Made by a program: the position numbers and the translations under genes. A model generated the notes under the pieces. It ran no database searches. It worked only from the letters and a program-made list of their open reading frames with translations, and was not told the origin of the DNA. A DNA stretch of 64,000 bases from Panax quinquefolius (Eukaryota; Streptophyta; Magnoliopsida; Apiales; Araliaceae). The stretch spans positions 35,712,123 to 35,776,122 of the forward strand of contig CM035170.1 of assembly GCA_020205615.1 (NCBI GenBank). The letters are read 5' to 3'. Shown here piece by piece: positions 1-11,616 of the stretch. The first letter of the stretch is position 1. Each line of letters begins with the position of its first letter.

Positions 1-1604
1 GCGGAACCCAAATTCTGCTTTCAAATCTCAGTATTCCTTCCTTATCCATCTTAAATCTTGGTTCAATTCCTTCAGATATCTTCTTTGTCACCTTTTTACA
101 TTCTTCATCCTGAAGTTGAGCCTCCTTTACTTTATCTAGTAGAGTTATACCAGATTGCATCTGAAATAGTTTCTCATCAATCTCTAGAGGATACTTCACT
201 TCCAACTCCAGTTTCCCCATTTCTGTAATTAGCTTCTCCTGAGCAGTCAACATCATCAATTTGTCATGACCCTTTCTACTTAAGGCGTTGGCAACCACAT
301 TTGCCTTACACGGATGGTATAAAATCTCACACTCGTAATCTTTAATTAATTCCAACCATCTTCTTTGACGCATATTTAAGTCCTTCTGTATAAAAATATA
401 TTTCAAACTCTTGTGGTCTGTATATATTTCACACTTCTCCCCGTAAACATAGTGCCTCCAAATTTTCAAAGTAAAAACAACTGCAGCTAACTCCAAGTCG
501 TGGGTCGGGTATCCTTTCTCGTAATCCTTTAATTATCGTGATGCATACGCAATGACTTTGCCATTTTGCATCAGCACACAGCTATGTCCTTTATGCGACG
601 CATCACTATAATCAATAAAATTTCCTGTATCATCCGAAAGAGATAACACAGGCGCCGTACTCAACCTCTTCTTTAATTCTTGAAAGCTTTCCTCACACTT
701 CTCCGTCCAAATAAATTTCACAGCTTTTCGAGTAAAATTCGTTAGAGGAGTTTCGATCTTGGAAAAGTCTTGTATAAATCTTCTGTGATATTCTGCTAAT
801 CCAAGAAAACTTCGTACTTTTGACGGCGTCCTCGGCTGATCCCAGTTAATCACCGCTTCAACTTTGGATGGATCTACTTAAATTCCGTTTCTATCGATTA
901 TGTGCCCAAGAAATTGCACCCGCTCGATCCAAAATTCGCATTTTAAAAACTTAGCATACAACTTCTCCCTTCTCAATACCTCCAACGTTAATCTCAAATG
1001 CTCTTCGTGTTCTTCTTTGGTTTTCGAATATACCAAAATGTCGTCGTTAAATACCACTAAGAATTTGTCCAAAAACGGCTTGAACACACCATTCATTAGT
1101 CCTATAAATGTTGCAGGAGCATTCGTTAGACCAAATGACATTACCAAAAATTCGTAGTGACCATATCGCGTTCTGAACGCTGTCTTCGGTACATCCTCTG
1201 GTCTCACCTTCAATTGATGATAACCACTTCTCAAATCTATCTTGGAAAAATATCTCGCCCCCTTCAATTGATCAAACAGGTCGTCAATCCTTGGTAATGG
1301 ATATCTATTCTTAATCGTGACCTTATTCAGTTCTCTGTAGTCAATGCAGAGCCGCATCGATCCATCCTTCTTTTTCCACAAATAACACCGGCGCTCCCCA
1401 CGGCGATTCACTCGGTTGAATGTACTTCTTGTCCAGTAATTCTTGTAGTTGTACCATTAGTTCTTTCATCTCTACTGGTGCCATTCGGTATGGTGTCTTA
1501 GATATTGGAGCAGTTCTGGGCGCCAAATCGATCACGAAATCTACCTCTCTATCTAATGGAAGTCCTGGCAAATCGTCTGGAAATACGTCGACGAAGTCCC
1601 TCAC
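1..1604 (-). pseudogene. reverse transcriptase and RNase H part of pol (element B)
   Basis: This is the chromovirus reverse transcriptase, which copies element RNA into DNA in the cytoplasmic particle, followed by its RNase H. The N-terminal part (1604-1341) has the usual run from DVFPDDLPGLP to the SPWGAPVLF motif. A frameshift near 1365-1410 moves to the next frame, which carries [21 protein letters not shown] and the [11 protein letters not shown] motif. The catalytic box reads FNDD at about 1051-1040, where FIDD is usual. Both aspartates are kept but the preceding residue is changed. The RT-RNase H linker with the FLGLAEYHRRFI motif is at 853-533, and a degenerate RNase H fills 532-1. Frameshifts near 1400 and 870 show this is a pseudogene. 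Confidence 0.85.
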
Positions 1605-1931
1605 AATCGGTATCTCTTCTACCTTCGGATTCTCTTTTTGACTGTCGACTATGTAAGCTAAGTATCCTACACGTAGTATCTTAATAACTTCGGCACTGCA
1701 TCATCGTCGATAACTCGCTTGTCTAGGCGACTTGCTACCATAAAACACAACCTTTGATTTGAGTCATAAGGTTAATACGCTTCTTTGGCAATCAATTACG
1801 ACCCGTAATTGAATAACCATCCATTTCCAATATAACGTCAAATTCCCAAAGTCGAATAGGGATAAGATCTACGTTCATGATATTACCCTTAATATCCACT
1901 CTACGGTTCTTATACACGCATTTCACGAGGA

Positions 1932-2126
1932 TTATCTCTCTTTCGCAATTTCTATGTTCATGAGATATTCTAACTCATCCTTAAGCAAATCTAAACTATT
2001 AGCAAAGTCATCGGATATAAAGGAATAAGTTGCACCCGAATAAAATAATACATAAGCATTAATTTTATTGATCGAAATTATACCTGACACCACATCACGA
2101 GACTGAACTGCATCCTGCACCGTCAT
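1932..2126 (-). pseudogene. retropepsin-like protease fragment (element B)
   Basis: This 64-codon frame matches the aspartic protease that cleaves Gag-Pol in chromoviruses. The start (TVQDAVQSRDVVSG) and the flap-side wording are typical. The active-site motif, normally DSGATHSFIS, reads YSGATYSFIS. The catalytic Asp is therefore replaced by Tyr and the enzyme would be inactive even if expressed. It lies between gag (upstream) and RT (downstream). The linker at 1605-1931 is degenerate in all frames. Confidence 0.75.
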
Positions 2127-2206
2127 GTTGAAAGTCCTAGCGGTCAGTCGGTTGGTCTGGTGATAGTCAAAGCATTTCCACTATTGTTTCCCCTGTTCCC
2201 TTCTAA

Positions 2207-3223
2207 TTATATCCCTCCCGATCCCTTCTTAGGACAGTCTTTTGCCAGATGATCCTTCGAACCACAAGTGAAGCAAGCACCCTTCTTTGGGTTAGGACAG
2301 TTAGGTGTTATGTGGCCGTCCTGACAACAATTGTAGGACACTCTTTTCCCCTTCATACAAACTCCAAGATGAGCTTTCCCGTAGGTCGGGCATGCTTCGA
2401 TTCTTTTCTTCTGACTTCCTTGTTGATTTCCCGATGATAAGTTGTCATTCCACCTCTTCTTCTGATTAAAATTTCCACCTCCTATGCCACTTCCAATAAC
2501 CTTGTTATTTCCTTCACCTTCACTCTTCTTCTTCTTCTTCTGATCTTGTTTGTACTTGGTCACCGCATTGCTTCTACCCTCAGCGAGGATGGCCTTTTCC
2601 AGTACTCTATCAAATGTGTTTATCTGAAACATTGATACTTTACTATATACCCAGGGCTTTAGTCCTTGTTCAAATCTTCTGGCTTTTCTCTCATTCGTGT
2701 GTACTTGGTACGGGGCGAACCTCGCCAACTAGTTGAATCTAGCCGCATAATCAGGTACACTCATATTTCCTTACTTCAATTCTAGAAATTGAACCTCCAT
2801 CTGGTTCTGCGAGCTGGTTGGGAAATATATCTCAAAGAACATCTCTTTAAATCTTTCCTAAGTAATTACACCTTCACCTCCACGAACTTTATTTACTTGC
2901 CACCAATAGCTAGCTTCAGACTTCAGCATAAATGTTGCAAAAGCGGTCTTCTGGTCTTCTCTAACCCTAGCAACATCAAAAACCTTCTCCATCTCCATAA
3001 CCCACGTTTAAGCCTCGATCGGGTTCATGGAACCTTTAAACTCTGGCGGTCCCACCGCCTTGAAATCTCTAAACGTAGTATTTGGTGGAGCTTGAGGTTG
3101 ATTATTCATTGCTCCAAGCAGTAAGTTAACCAACTGCTAAACGGGATTAGCATTGGCATTATTGTTGTTATTTGTTGACTCTTCCTGAGCTGGTTGACGT
3201 TGTTGTCTTCTTCTTGGTGGCAT
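2207..3223 (-). pseudogene. gag polyprotein (element B)
   Basis: Gag forms the virus-like particle and packages element RNA. The likely start is the ATG at 3223, encoding MPPRRR-like basic residues and then an Asn-rich stretch. An in-frame stop follows at about 3141-3139. The capsid part contains the conserved EFKGS and YWWQ motifs near 3050-2890 but is frameshifted. The open 2728-2207 part runs from ARFAPYQVHTNERKARRFEQGL to three C-terminal zinc knuckles. Only the last (CFTCGSKDHLAKDC) keeps the full CX2CX4HX4C pattern. The first has Tyr for a Cys and the second has lost its first Cys. Family membership is clear; function is not retained. Confidence 0.85.
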
Positions 3224-3514
3224 AATTCTGTTAAAATATATGCTTATTAAATCTCTATTAAATTCTCTAAATAGTTAAGACTTAACTCAACAATTTAATA
3301 TAATTAATTAACACATTATCTCAAACAACTTGATATATATTCATTCAAATCAAAAGTTTTAACATCAGACGATATCATCACTGCTATTCACATCAACTAT
3401 CCTGAGATAAAGAATCCACAGGATTTAAATATTAAAATATTCCTTTTTTCATAACTACATCGGAATTTATATCAAAATAATAGACAAGTTTATCCATTAA
3501 GTAAGTAAATTCTA

Positions 3515-4249
3515 TCACTGTCTGTCAAGGCGCTGAATAGCCTTGTTACGCTCCTCTTCCATGATGCGAGACATCGTCCTGCGATCCAGCATGTACGATG
3601 GAAGTCCTTCGAACTGGATGGGGTACCTCAAAACTCGATCTTGGGCCTCATCCATTGCATGATTAAGTGTAGAGTATGTCTCCCCAAGGTTCGCCTTCTT
3701 TGCACGACCATCCTCTTCTACAAGATCAGCATGACGTGACTCTCTTACCCAGCTTTCCTCTACTATAATCAGCCTTTCAGAGCTTTCCTTCAGTTCCTTC
3801 TTCAACTTTTCTATCTCTGCGGTCTTATCTTTAGTTTGGCCCTTCTCGTGGACCAAATCCCATTCTACATTTCCCAGTCGTGAGTGAAGAGTTGAAATCT
3901 CCCTCTCCTTCTGCTCTAGAGTAATCTGCTGAATAATAGCCCGCTCAGTCAGATCCTGCACCTCATATCGTAACTCCACGTTATAGTCGTATAATGTGTC
4001 GTACATCTCAGCATCAATGGAGTGCTATGGAAACTCCTCTTCTTCCTCTTCCTCTTCCTCGTCAAATTCCTCCTTAGGATCCTCCTCAGGTTCATGCTCC
4101 TGACCAATAATGGTGATCAATGGAGATGACTCCGTCTGTACCAACTGTTCCCTAACGACATGCATATCTCGGGGTTCCTCCTCTGTAGGTACTATAGGTA
4201 CTTGGGGTTCCTCCTCCCCAGTTCGACTAGTTCCTCCAACATCCGACAT
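3515..4249 (-). pseudogene. extra acidic and coiled-coil ORF between LTR and gag (element B)
   Basis: Two same-strand frames lie upstream of gag. The first (4249-4025, 74 codons) is rich in Glu and ends in a run of about a dozen Glu/Asp residues. The second (4006-3515, 163 codons) is largely heptad-like, with many charged and Leu residues (for example EKLKKELKESSERL), and looks like a coiled coil. They are in one frame, separated by a TAG near 4022, so they were probably one protein of about 245 residues. It resembles no Gag, Pol or Env domain I know. Most chromoviruses have no ORF here. The leader between this ORF and gag (3224-3514) is AT-rich and shows nothing else. Confidence 0.55.
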
Positions 4250-4451
4250 CCTGACAACAAAATTTCAAGTTTTAGTTACTAAGTCGTACTAGTGAGCACA
4301 TAATTTAACACATAAGCACATAAAGTCTTTTATTATCTTCAATGAATTACAAAAATTCATTTCCTATAACTTGATAAGAGTTTTCCATCTCTATGTTCTT
4401 CCTATAAGGCTACTACCTAAGGTTGTTCCCCCACCTAAGGTTCATAACCTA

Positions 4452-4465
4452 CAACTTTGATACAA
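4452..4465 (-). other. decayed primer binding site (initiator tRNA-Met type)
   Basis: Read on the minus strand just after the LTR end, the site is TTGTATCAAAGTTG. Chromoviruses of this type use TGGTATCA-like sites complementary to initiator tRNA-Met; element C has TGGTATCAAAGC. The position is correct and the core TATCAAAG is kept, with one change near the 5' end. Confidence 0.6.
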
Positions 4466-4468
4466 ACT

Positions 4469-7194
4469 TGTGACACCCCCAAATCCAGGTACATCGATTC
4501 CACGGGATTTGGTGTTCACTGTACAAATATAATCTATCTATCTACCCATAATAAATGCAAACCATGCAATAGATAGAAATAAATCTTCCCCTTATGGGGT
4601 TACAACATCTGAATAATAAACATAATCCCAGGTCATACTAACCTTAAACGTCTGTGCGAAAACATAAACAAATAAGTCTTAAATAACATCATTAACTTAA
4701 GTCTTAAACAGAAATACATCATCATATAAAACAACAAGTCTTCATCACTTGTTAATCTTGCCCTTGCCTTTGCTAGTAGAAGGCTCATCGGACCTTTCGT
4801 TCTTAACTGCAATGTTATTATTACGCAAGAGTGAGCACTATTGCCCACAAGTAAAATAATGAAATAATAATGTATAATAACATGCGAGTGAATCAAAGAC
4901 TTCTGAAATAAAAGCTCAACTTTTGAATCAAGAATGAATAACAAGAATCAAAAGATTTCTGAGGGTCATAAGACCTTGAACTATGTCCTAGGTTATCAAG
5001 GGTTGTACTTGAAACCTTTAACGATCGTATAAGACTATGGACCTTTCTACTGCATTTAGGGGATTAGTCCTTAGTACCATACTGTGCACAATATCTTAAC
5101 GCTAACGCATAAGTAAATCCCTTTGCAGGGTTGTTCATCTCAGTTTGACATTAGAGTCCGCAACAAAGGAAGTTTGGTTTGGATAAATCAATAAGGGTTC
5201 TGAATTTAGAACGTTCATCAACTATGGATTAGTTGAATCAATAAGGATTCGCTAGTCTAACAAGGTTCAACAATAAATGATATTTATAATTAATAACAAT
5301 CTCAATAGGTATACAATAGAACAATTATTGTATAACAGAATCATACTTTGAAAGATAATTAATCTTTAACATAACAAATGAACTTGATTTATAAACTTGA
5401 ATAATGATAACAAGTAGGGTTAGGAAACTTGCCTCATGCGTAGATTACACGTTAATTAAACTCGTTCCTTGATTTAAATCCTACATATCATCTATGTTCA
5501 CAATACCAGTCAATTATAATGTAATTAATCATAGCAACTTCATTCTTTCTGTCTAACTTTGGTTATGACTATACTTAGTCAAATTATCACACTTATTGTC
5601 ACGTCTCATTATATTAAGAATCTATTTGCATGTTATTTCCTTAATTATGTTATTTGCATGTTAAGAATCTATTTTAACATCTCATTATATTTCTAACATA
5701 TCTCTATGTTCTTTAAATTAAGTTGCTATCAAATTGCTAGAATTGAACATTTAAAAATAATTCATTTCTGAACATTCTGGAGAATAGCGATGCGGCACCA
5801 CTCTTGTACTTGGTCTTCGTATTTGTGGTGCCATGTGGCCGTTGTGGAGCTTGAGACACAAATGCTATGCAATGGTGTGACCATGACATGGGAATTAGGC
5901 AGGCGACATTTGGCACATGCATGCATTGATACCGATTCAGAATTTGTAATTCACGAAAAATCGTAGAACATGCCAATTTCTACCATTTTCTTATTTTCTA
6001 CACGAATTTAGACATACCCACATGATATAATTCATACATAATCATTACCCAACATTTATAAAATAATTTTAACCCATTAAAACACATAATTACAGAATTA
6101 AAATATGTAAATTTCACTGTTCTTGATGTTCTTGAAGGTTTTGAACATAAATCATGAAAATTAATACTACGGATTCATTATAACACCGAATCCGTTCATT
6201 TAAGGTTTGGTCTCTTCTTATGAACATGCATAATCAAATAAGAGCGGGAATTTTACAAAAACATTTATGTTTGACATATTAAAATCACGTATAAGGCCAT
6301 ATGGCCATATTCCATACTCTGTAAGTTTTGAGCAGCATATACGACATGTTTTATGATACTGAAGATATGGTTTACATAATATATATAAATATAATCAAAT
6401 ATGATATGGTAACATTTAACACATATACAAACTCATAATCATACCCTTTCCCAATTACAGAGACTTTACAAAACTTTGAAAGCCATATTTATGAAAACTC
6501 AAACAACGTAAAACAGAATATGATTTGGAGAATTTACCCAGAGTATAAAGTGTAGAGTATAAAGTGTAGATTTGTAGGTTTAGATGCTTCTCTTCAATCA
6601 CTCACTCTTAATCTCCTTCTCAATGTCAAAATTTCTCTCTGATAATTTATCTTTGCATTTGTTTTGTTCTTAGACTTAGAAAATAGGAAATAATAAGAAT
6701 GCGTACATAATGAAAGGAACTGATGCACTGATTGGTCAGTTAACCCAATAATGGTTAACTGCTTCCAACCTCTACTAGGGCCTTGTTTGGCAAGCCTTAA
6801 TTGATTCAAAATCATTTAATTTAATAAATCTCTTATACTATAGTTTAAATCGTGTCACACCCGATTATACAATAACTCAAATATATTATTTAATTTAATG
6901 TAAATAAAATATAATAATTTCTCATTAGTTCACATAGTCATATAATTAATTTTCTCATTAATTATAAAATAATATTAGGCTTATTAAATATTTCATTTAA
7001 TTTAATAAACTCATATAATTACATACTTTGAATAATAAAATTCTCTACATTAATTCAATGAATATAACTCGTATAATTAAATTAATCTATCACAATTGCA
7101 TCAATTAATTATTTAATCTAATAATTAAATCATCGAAAATATTTATTTACCAATAAATATTTAAAATTAAATTACAAAAATCTCGTTCGTCACA
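4469..7194 (-). repeat. 5' LTR of element B
   Basis: The + strand starts TGTGACACCCCC at 4469 next to the PBS and ends CGTCACA at 7194 next to foreign (Tat gag) sequence. That gives TG...CA ends and a length of about 2.7 kb. The long, AT-rich, ORF-poor content and the GGGGGTGTCACA end on the minus strand match the other chromovirus LTRs in this window. The second LTR is outside the window, so the outer end (7194) rests on the dinucleotide rule and on where Tat coding resumes. Short ORFs inside (for example 4633-4944, 5737-5976, 6594-6815) look like chance. Confidence 0.7.
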
Positions 7195-8596
7195 ATAGGA
7201 TTAAAGTCTAGAAAATTCAAGACTTAGTTGCCCTTAAAGCTGTTGTTGATCACATCAAATCCGAAAATTATGGAAACAACCCCTAGAGGGTCCATAAAAA
7301 GAAAGAGGAAGATGTTTCCCTGATACTACAGGGTTAAAAAAGGCAATCAGAACATGCCTATTAAAAGGAGAAACTACACTCCCTTTCAAGCATAGTTTTC
7401 AAACCCTCCAATACCAAAAGGTGGAGAAGTCAAACGTCGTCGAGTGTTCACACCCTTAGGGGACACACTTGAGAATATTCTCATTCTTTTTACAATGCAA
7501 GAAGAAAATTACGCATCTTCTTCCACCAAATTTCAAATTTCTAATGGATTCGGGTTTCAATGTCGCTTTCAAAATGTGTTTATCATGTCCGGGCACCTGG
7601 ACATGATACTCAGGATTGTTGGGCCTTGAAACACAAGATCCAAGACCTTATAGACAACGATGAGATCATGGTCACCAAACCAGATCAGCCTCACGTTCAA
7701 GACAACCCTCTTCCTCAACACAAAGAAGAAGAGGTCAACATGATCGATTGGAGCAATGGACAGAGTTCCAATATCAACTGTGAATCCTCCTAGATCCCAA
7801 AAGACGGTATTGACAAGTGGGATTATGCCAAGTTCCAGTTCGCAATGGAACGTAAGATGAAAGCTCTATGCAAGCAAATTGAGCAAATGGCAGAACTGGT
7901 GACTTATCAACATCAAGTGACACACCAGTTAGTCAGTCAGGAGCATGCTAGTATCCTTCCTCTTTTCATGAATATTCCCTCATCACTTTCAGAAAATGAA
8001 ATACTGGAAGACAAAGTGACAAAGAGAGTGAATGCCAAAGCCCGTCGGGATTTTTCCAGCAGAAAAGAGAATTCACATATCTGGGCCAACCTATGAAGGA
8101 AATCATTTAGATGTTAATCAATGATGGAAGAATCACTTCCCTTCTACCTCCAATCAATTCTCGTTCAAGATGGTACAATTCTGATGGAGTATGTCAATAT
8201 CACTCCCATTCTCGCGGTCACAACATAGAAGAATGTTGGGCACTCCGCCACCTTATCCAGAATCTCATTGATAGCGGTGTCCTACAACTAGTAGACGATG
8301 ATACTGTACTAAGTGGGAGTGAGAATACTTGTCCTACTAAGTGGAAGGGATTGGTAGTAGTTCTATCTGCTGAGGCTGATGACATTGTCAAGTCGCTCAC
8401 AATACCAATAATTCAACTCAGAGGAAGCAACAATCCTTCGAAACTGGCTGCTCCTGAGCCAATCAACTTACCATGCAGAGCACAATATCCTATTGTTAGC
8501 TTGCGCAAAGTTCCATGGAATTATGGAGAAGGTGAAGGATCCACCTCACATACAACTGCTACAGTGTCGAAGGAAAATACTCGTGAAGAAGATTGA
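7195..8596 (+). pseudogene. C-terminal gag region with knuckle motifs (Tat-type)
   Basis: This is the nucleocapsid side of Gag. A frame starting at the element B junction gives KAVVDHIKSENYGNNP-like Tat wording with stops. It is followed by FTPLGDTLENIL and the motif CVYHVRAPGHDTQDCW (about 7570-7620). A second, related motif, CQYHSHSRGHNIEECW, lies at about 8189-8236 in the frame 8111-8596. Both follow the Tat-type C-X2-H...GH-X4-C knuckle and are followed by a KIQDLIDN/HLIQNLIDSG segment. The two repeated knuckles are normal for this lineage. At least three frameshifts or stops separate the frames at 7560-7793, 7845-8096 and 8111-8596. Confidence 0.75.
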
Positions 8597-9927
8597 AAAT
8601 TTCCGCCACACTATGGGTCATAACGAAGCCAAGGTGGTTTTGAGCTTAAGAGAAGCTCCACACCAAATTTTAGTTTTGGACTTGGTCCTAACTTCCGAGG
8701 ATCACCGGATGATCTTGCTGAAGGTTTTAGACGAAGCCTATCTACCAAAATCAGTTGATACAGAAAATTTTCAACACTTGGTTGATCACATTTTTAACAA
8801 CAATGTGATATCCTTCACTGATGATGACATACCGCCAAGAAGGACAGTCATTCTGGCCGTCAGCATATTACGGTCTTGTCCTCCGGATACATGCTAGTTG
8901 GAGTCTTGATAGATGGAGGCTCATCTCTAAATATATGTCCATGAGCTACCTTGGTGAAGATGAATATCAATCCCAACCGAATCCAGAGCAGCCATACAGT
9001 CATTAAAAGCTTTTGTGGCCCGCCAGAATCGGTATTTGAGTAATTGAATTGCCAATCAAAATTGGTCCCCACACATTCTGCGTATCTTTCCATGTGCTCA
9101 AGGTAGATTCGGGATACAACCTGCTCTTGGGACGACCATGGATTCATATGGCAGGGGCAGTCCCCTCCACCCTTCATCAACAGTTGAAATACATTATCAA
9201 CAATAGCCTAGTCACGGTCAATGCTGAACCAGAGTGTCCTCAACACGGGGACATGCCATTCATCAATGTAAATACAGATGTTGAACCGGTCAATTTTCAT
9301 GCCTTGGAAGTAAGCAATACCCAATACCATGCTATTGGAACGCCATTTCCCGAACCCAAGATTTCTGCCGAAGTAATGTCGGCTACTCAAGAAATGATGT
9401 CATTGGGTCATCAGCCGGGACAAGGGCTGGGTAAAGATCGCCAGGGTATTATGTACCCAATTCAATTAAGTAAGCAAACTAGAACAACTGGACTGGGCTA
9501 TTCTGCCATTTGTAGACATAGGAATCCTCATAAGCATCAGCAGATTCCTTTAGCTTCAAGTACACGACGTTTATCTTTTCCTTCAAAGTCTGAGTCCGCA
9601 CAACCTCCTGTAAAGGTGTCAGCCAGTATTATGGCTATGTTATTTCCCAAGCCGGTACTGGTAAAGGAGAAAGAAGTCTTTGTTCCAGATCCCGCAATGG
9701 AAGAGGTGGAACGAAGAATCAAGCAAGACGTCATCCGGATGATGTCAGGCATACGCATCATAGTTCATGATGAACTTACAAACAGATACACCCCAGACGA
9801 TGATTGCCCAAACGTAATGGCCATCATTCGGCAGAAGGAGGATGATGACAACCCCTCCATCACTGCAGTCCATCCAGACTTTGCCCTTGCCAATTGGAGC
9901 AGCACTCCTTGCATTAGTCGAAAAGGG
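8597..9927 (+). pseudogene. aspartic protease with G-patch, exon upstream of the intron (Tat-type)
   Basis: This segment matures the Tat polyprotein. Degenerate frames at 8597-9048 carry the Tat segment from NEAKVVLSL to DDDIPP. They also carry the protease active-site region, read as LIDGGSSLN near 8908, where DNGSS is usual, with a stop soon after. The long open frame 9049-9930 (293 codons) holds LLGRPWIHMAGAVPS. A G-patch follows (residues about 125-150: SLGHQPGQGLGKDRQG), an RNA-associated glycine-rich motif characteristic of Ogre-like elements. The frame stops at a TAA that falls just inside the intron called at 9927. Confidence 0.8.
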
Positions 9928-10077
9928 TAAAACGGGTAGAAACTCTTTCTATTCTATAGATATCATAACTGCTTACTTTTCTGTATAGTATTAGCAGTTT
10001 ATTCTGTCAGTACATGTTAACACTTGGTATGATCAAAACGTTTCATATATACTAAGTTAAAGCATATTTTGTTTCAG
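9927..10077 (+). other. Ogre-type intron between protease and reverse transcriptase
   Basis: The 5' site is AAAAGG|GTAAAAC and the 3' site is TTTGTTTCAG|GACC after a T-rich tract. Splicing removes 151 bases including the TAA that ends the upstream frame. It joins frame 1 (ending in SRKG) to frame 2 (TLNLDVPVLVD) with no other change. Ogre-like Tat elements are known to carry an intron at this position, whose partial splicing sets the ratio of Gag-protease to full polyprotein. The other nearby GT (9936) would retain the stop. Confidence 0.8.
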
Positions 10078-11605
10078 GACCCTGAATTTAGATGTGCCTG
10101 TACTTGTTGATACGGTGCCTCTTCTCCACAAGGATTGTACATTTGATGTAGAGATGAATTCAGCCTTGATGGAAGTACATGAGGACATTGAGGTGCCTCC
10201 AGAAATTCAAGAATGGGTCAAAGAGAAGCCTAAATCCAACCTTGACCAAACCACTTCTTTCAATCTCGAAACCTTAGAAAGCCCTAAGTTAATCCAGATT
10301 GGTTCAAACCTTACCCCAAACCAGCGGAATGACATGGTTACGCTATTAACCCAATTCCAGGATGTGTTTGCATGGTCTCATGAAGACATGGTGGGTTTGT
10401 CCACTGACATTGTTCTTCATCGCCTTCCCATTAAAGATGGAGTAAAGCCAGTCAAACAAAAGCTCAGGCGATTGAAACTAGAGTGGAGTTTAAAGGTAAA
10501 AGAAGAAATTATGAAACAATTTCAAGCTGGCATCATCATGGTGTCCACATATCTTGAGTGGATATCCAACATTGTTCCCGTGCCTAAACCCGGAGGGAAG
10601 GTACGAGTTTGCGTGGATTATCGGGGCTTGAACAAAGCTTGCTTAAAAGATATCTTTCCCGTGCCATTTATCCACATTCTCATTGACAATACTGCTCAAT
10701 ACTGCATGTACTCCTTTGATGATTGATTTACGGGGTACCATCAGATAATGGTTACTGAGGAAGATCGTGAGAAAATTGCTTTCATCATGCCTTGGGGAAC
10801 CTTTTGCTATAGACGATTGTCATTCAGCCTCATCAATGTCGGAGCCACCTATCGGCGAGCTATGATGGCTCTCTTCCACGACTTAATGCACAAAGAGAAC
10901 GAGATCTACGTGGATGACATCATTGTCAAATCCCGGAAGGAGGATGACCACTTAGACCATCTCAGAATGCTATTCAACAGGTTACGTAAATATAACTTGA
11001 AGTTGAATCCAGCCAAGTGCGCCTTTGGCATTAAATTGAGAAAGTTGCTAGGATTTCTAGTCAGCCACAAAGGGATTGAGCTGGATCCTACCAAAATCCA
11101 AGCCATCACGGAAATACCCATTCCTCAGATAGAGAAGGAAATACAGGGATTTTTGGGAAGAATCAACTTCATTATCAGGTTTATCTCTCAACTCACAGCA
11201 ACTTGTGAGCCAATCTTCAAGCTTTTAAAGAAGAACTCCTCCATGAAATGGAATAATGAGTGCCAAAATGCCTTCCTCGCAATTAAAGAACAGCTAGCCA
11301 AAGCTCCTGTTTTGGTACCACCAAGGGATGATGTTCCCCTTTTCATGTACCAGTCCATAAGTGACAATGACATGGGTTGCATGCTCGAACAGAAAGACGA
11401 TAGAGGCCAAGAACGAGCTATCTATTTCCTCAGCAAAAGATTCAGCAGCAGTGAACACAAGTACACTCTGATTGAGAAGACTTGTTGTGCTTTAGCATGG
11501 GCGTCCATGAGATTACAGCATTACCTCCATGGTCACACAACCCATCTCATATCCCGCGTGGATCCTCTCAAGTACGTGTTCAATAAACCCATGTTAAATT
11601 ACTGA
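10078..11605 (+). pseudogene. reverse transcriptase and RNase H (Tat-type)
   Basis: From the intron acceptor the frame reads the Tat linker (PPEIQEWVKEKPK, FAWSHEDMVGLSTDIV), then RT fingers and palm with KVRVCVDYRGLNKA. The catalytic YVDD lies at 10907-10918. A single TGA at 10724-10726, in the FDD-stop-FTGYHQI segment, interrupts an otherwise continuous frame. The connection domain (GFLGRINFIIRFI) leads into an RNase H with the usual ERAIYFLSKRFSSSEHKYT wording. The frame ends at 11605, where a frameshift moves to the next frame. The active-site residues are kept, so inactivation rests on the stop and the shift. Confidence 0.88.
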
Positions 11606-11616
11606 ATCGTCCGCAT

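Larger units (their letters stand above)
1..7194 (-). mobile_element. Tekay-type Ty3/gypsy chromovirus (element B), left end outside the window
   Basis: On the minus strand the order is LTR (7194-4469), decayed PBS, extra ORF, gag, protease, reverse transcriptase and RNase H, then the window edge. Gag-protease-RT order and RT wording place it in Ty3/gypsy. The gag start and zinc knuckles resemble Tekay/Del chromoviruses. Integrase, chromodomain and 3' LTR would lie left of base 1. At 7195 a Tat-type gag reading frame begins at once, so B appears inserted in that older element. The candidate 5 bp target duplication on this side is ATAGG (7195-7199); its partner is outside the window. All reading frames carry stops or shifts, so the copy is dead. 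Confidence 0.85.

Noticed and set aside
2789..3124. 111-codon plus-strand ORF
   Set aside because: It is the shadow of the element B gag on the minus strand.
6846..6862. GTGTCACACCC as the outer end of the element B LTR
   Set aside because: The sequence between it and 7194 has LTR-like composition, while Tat gag coding starts right after GTCACA at 7194, which is the better boundary.
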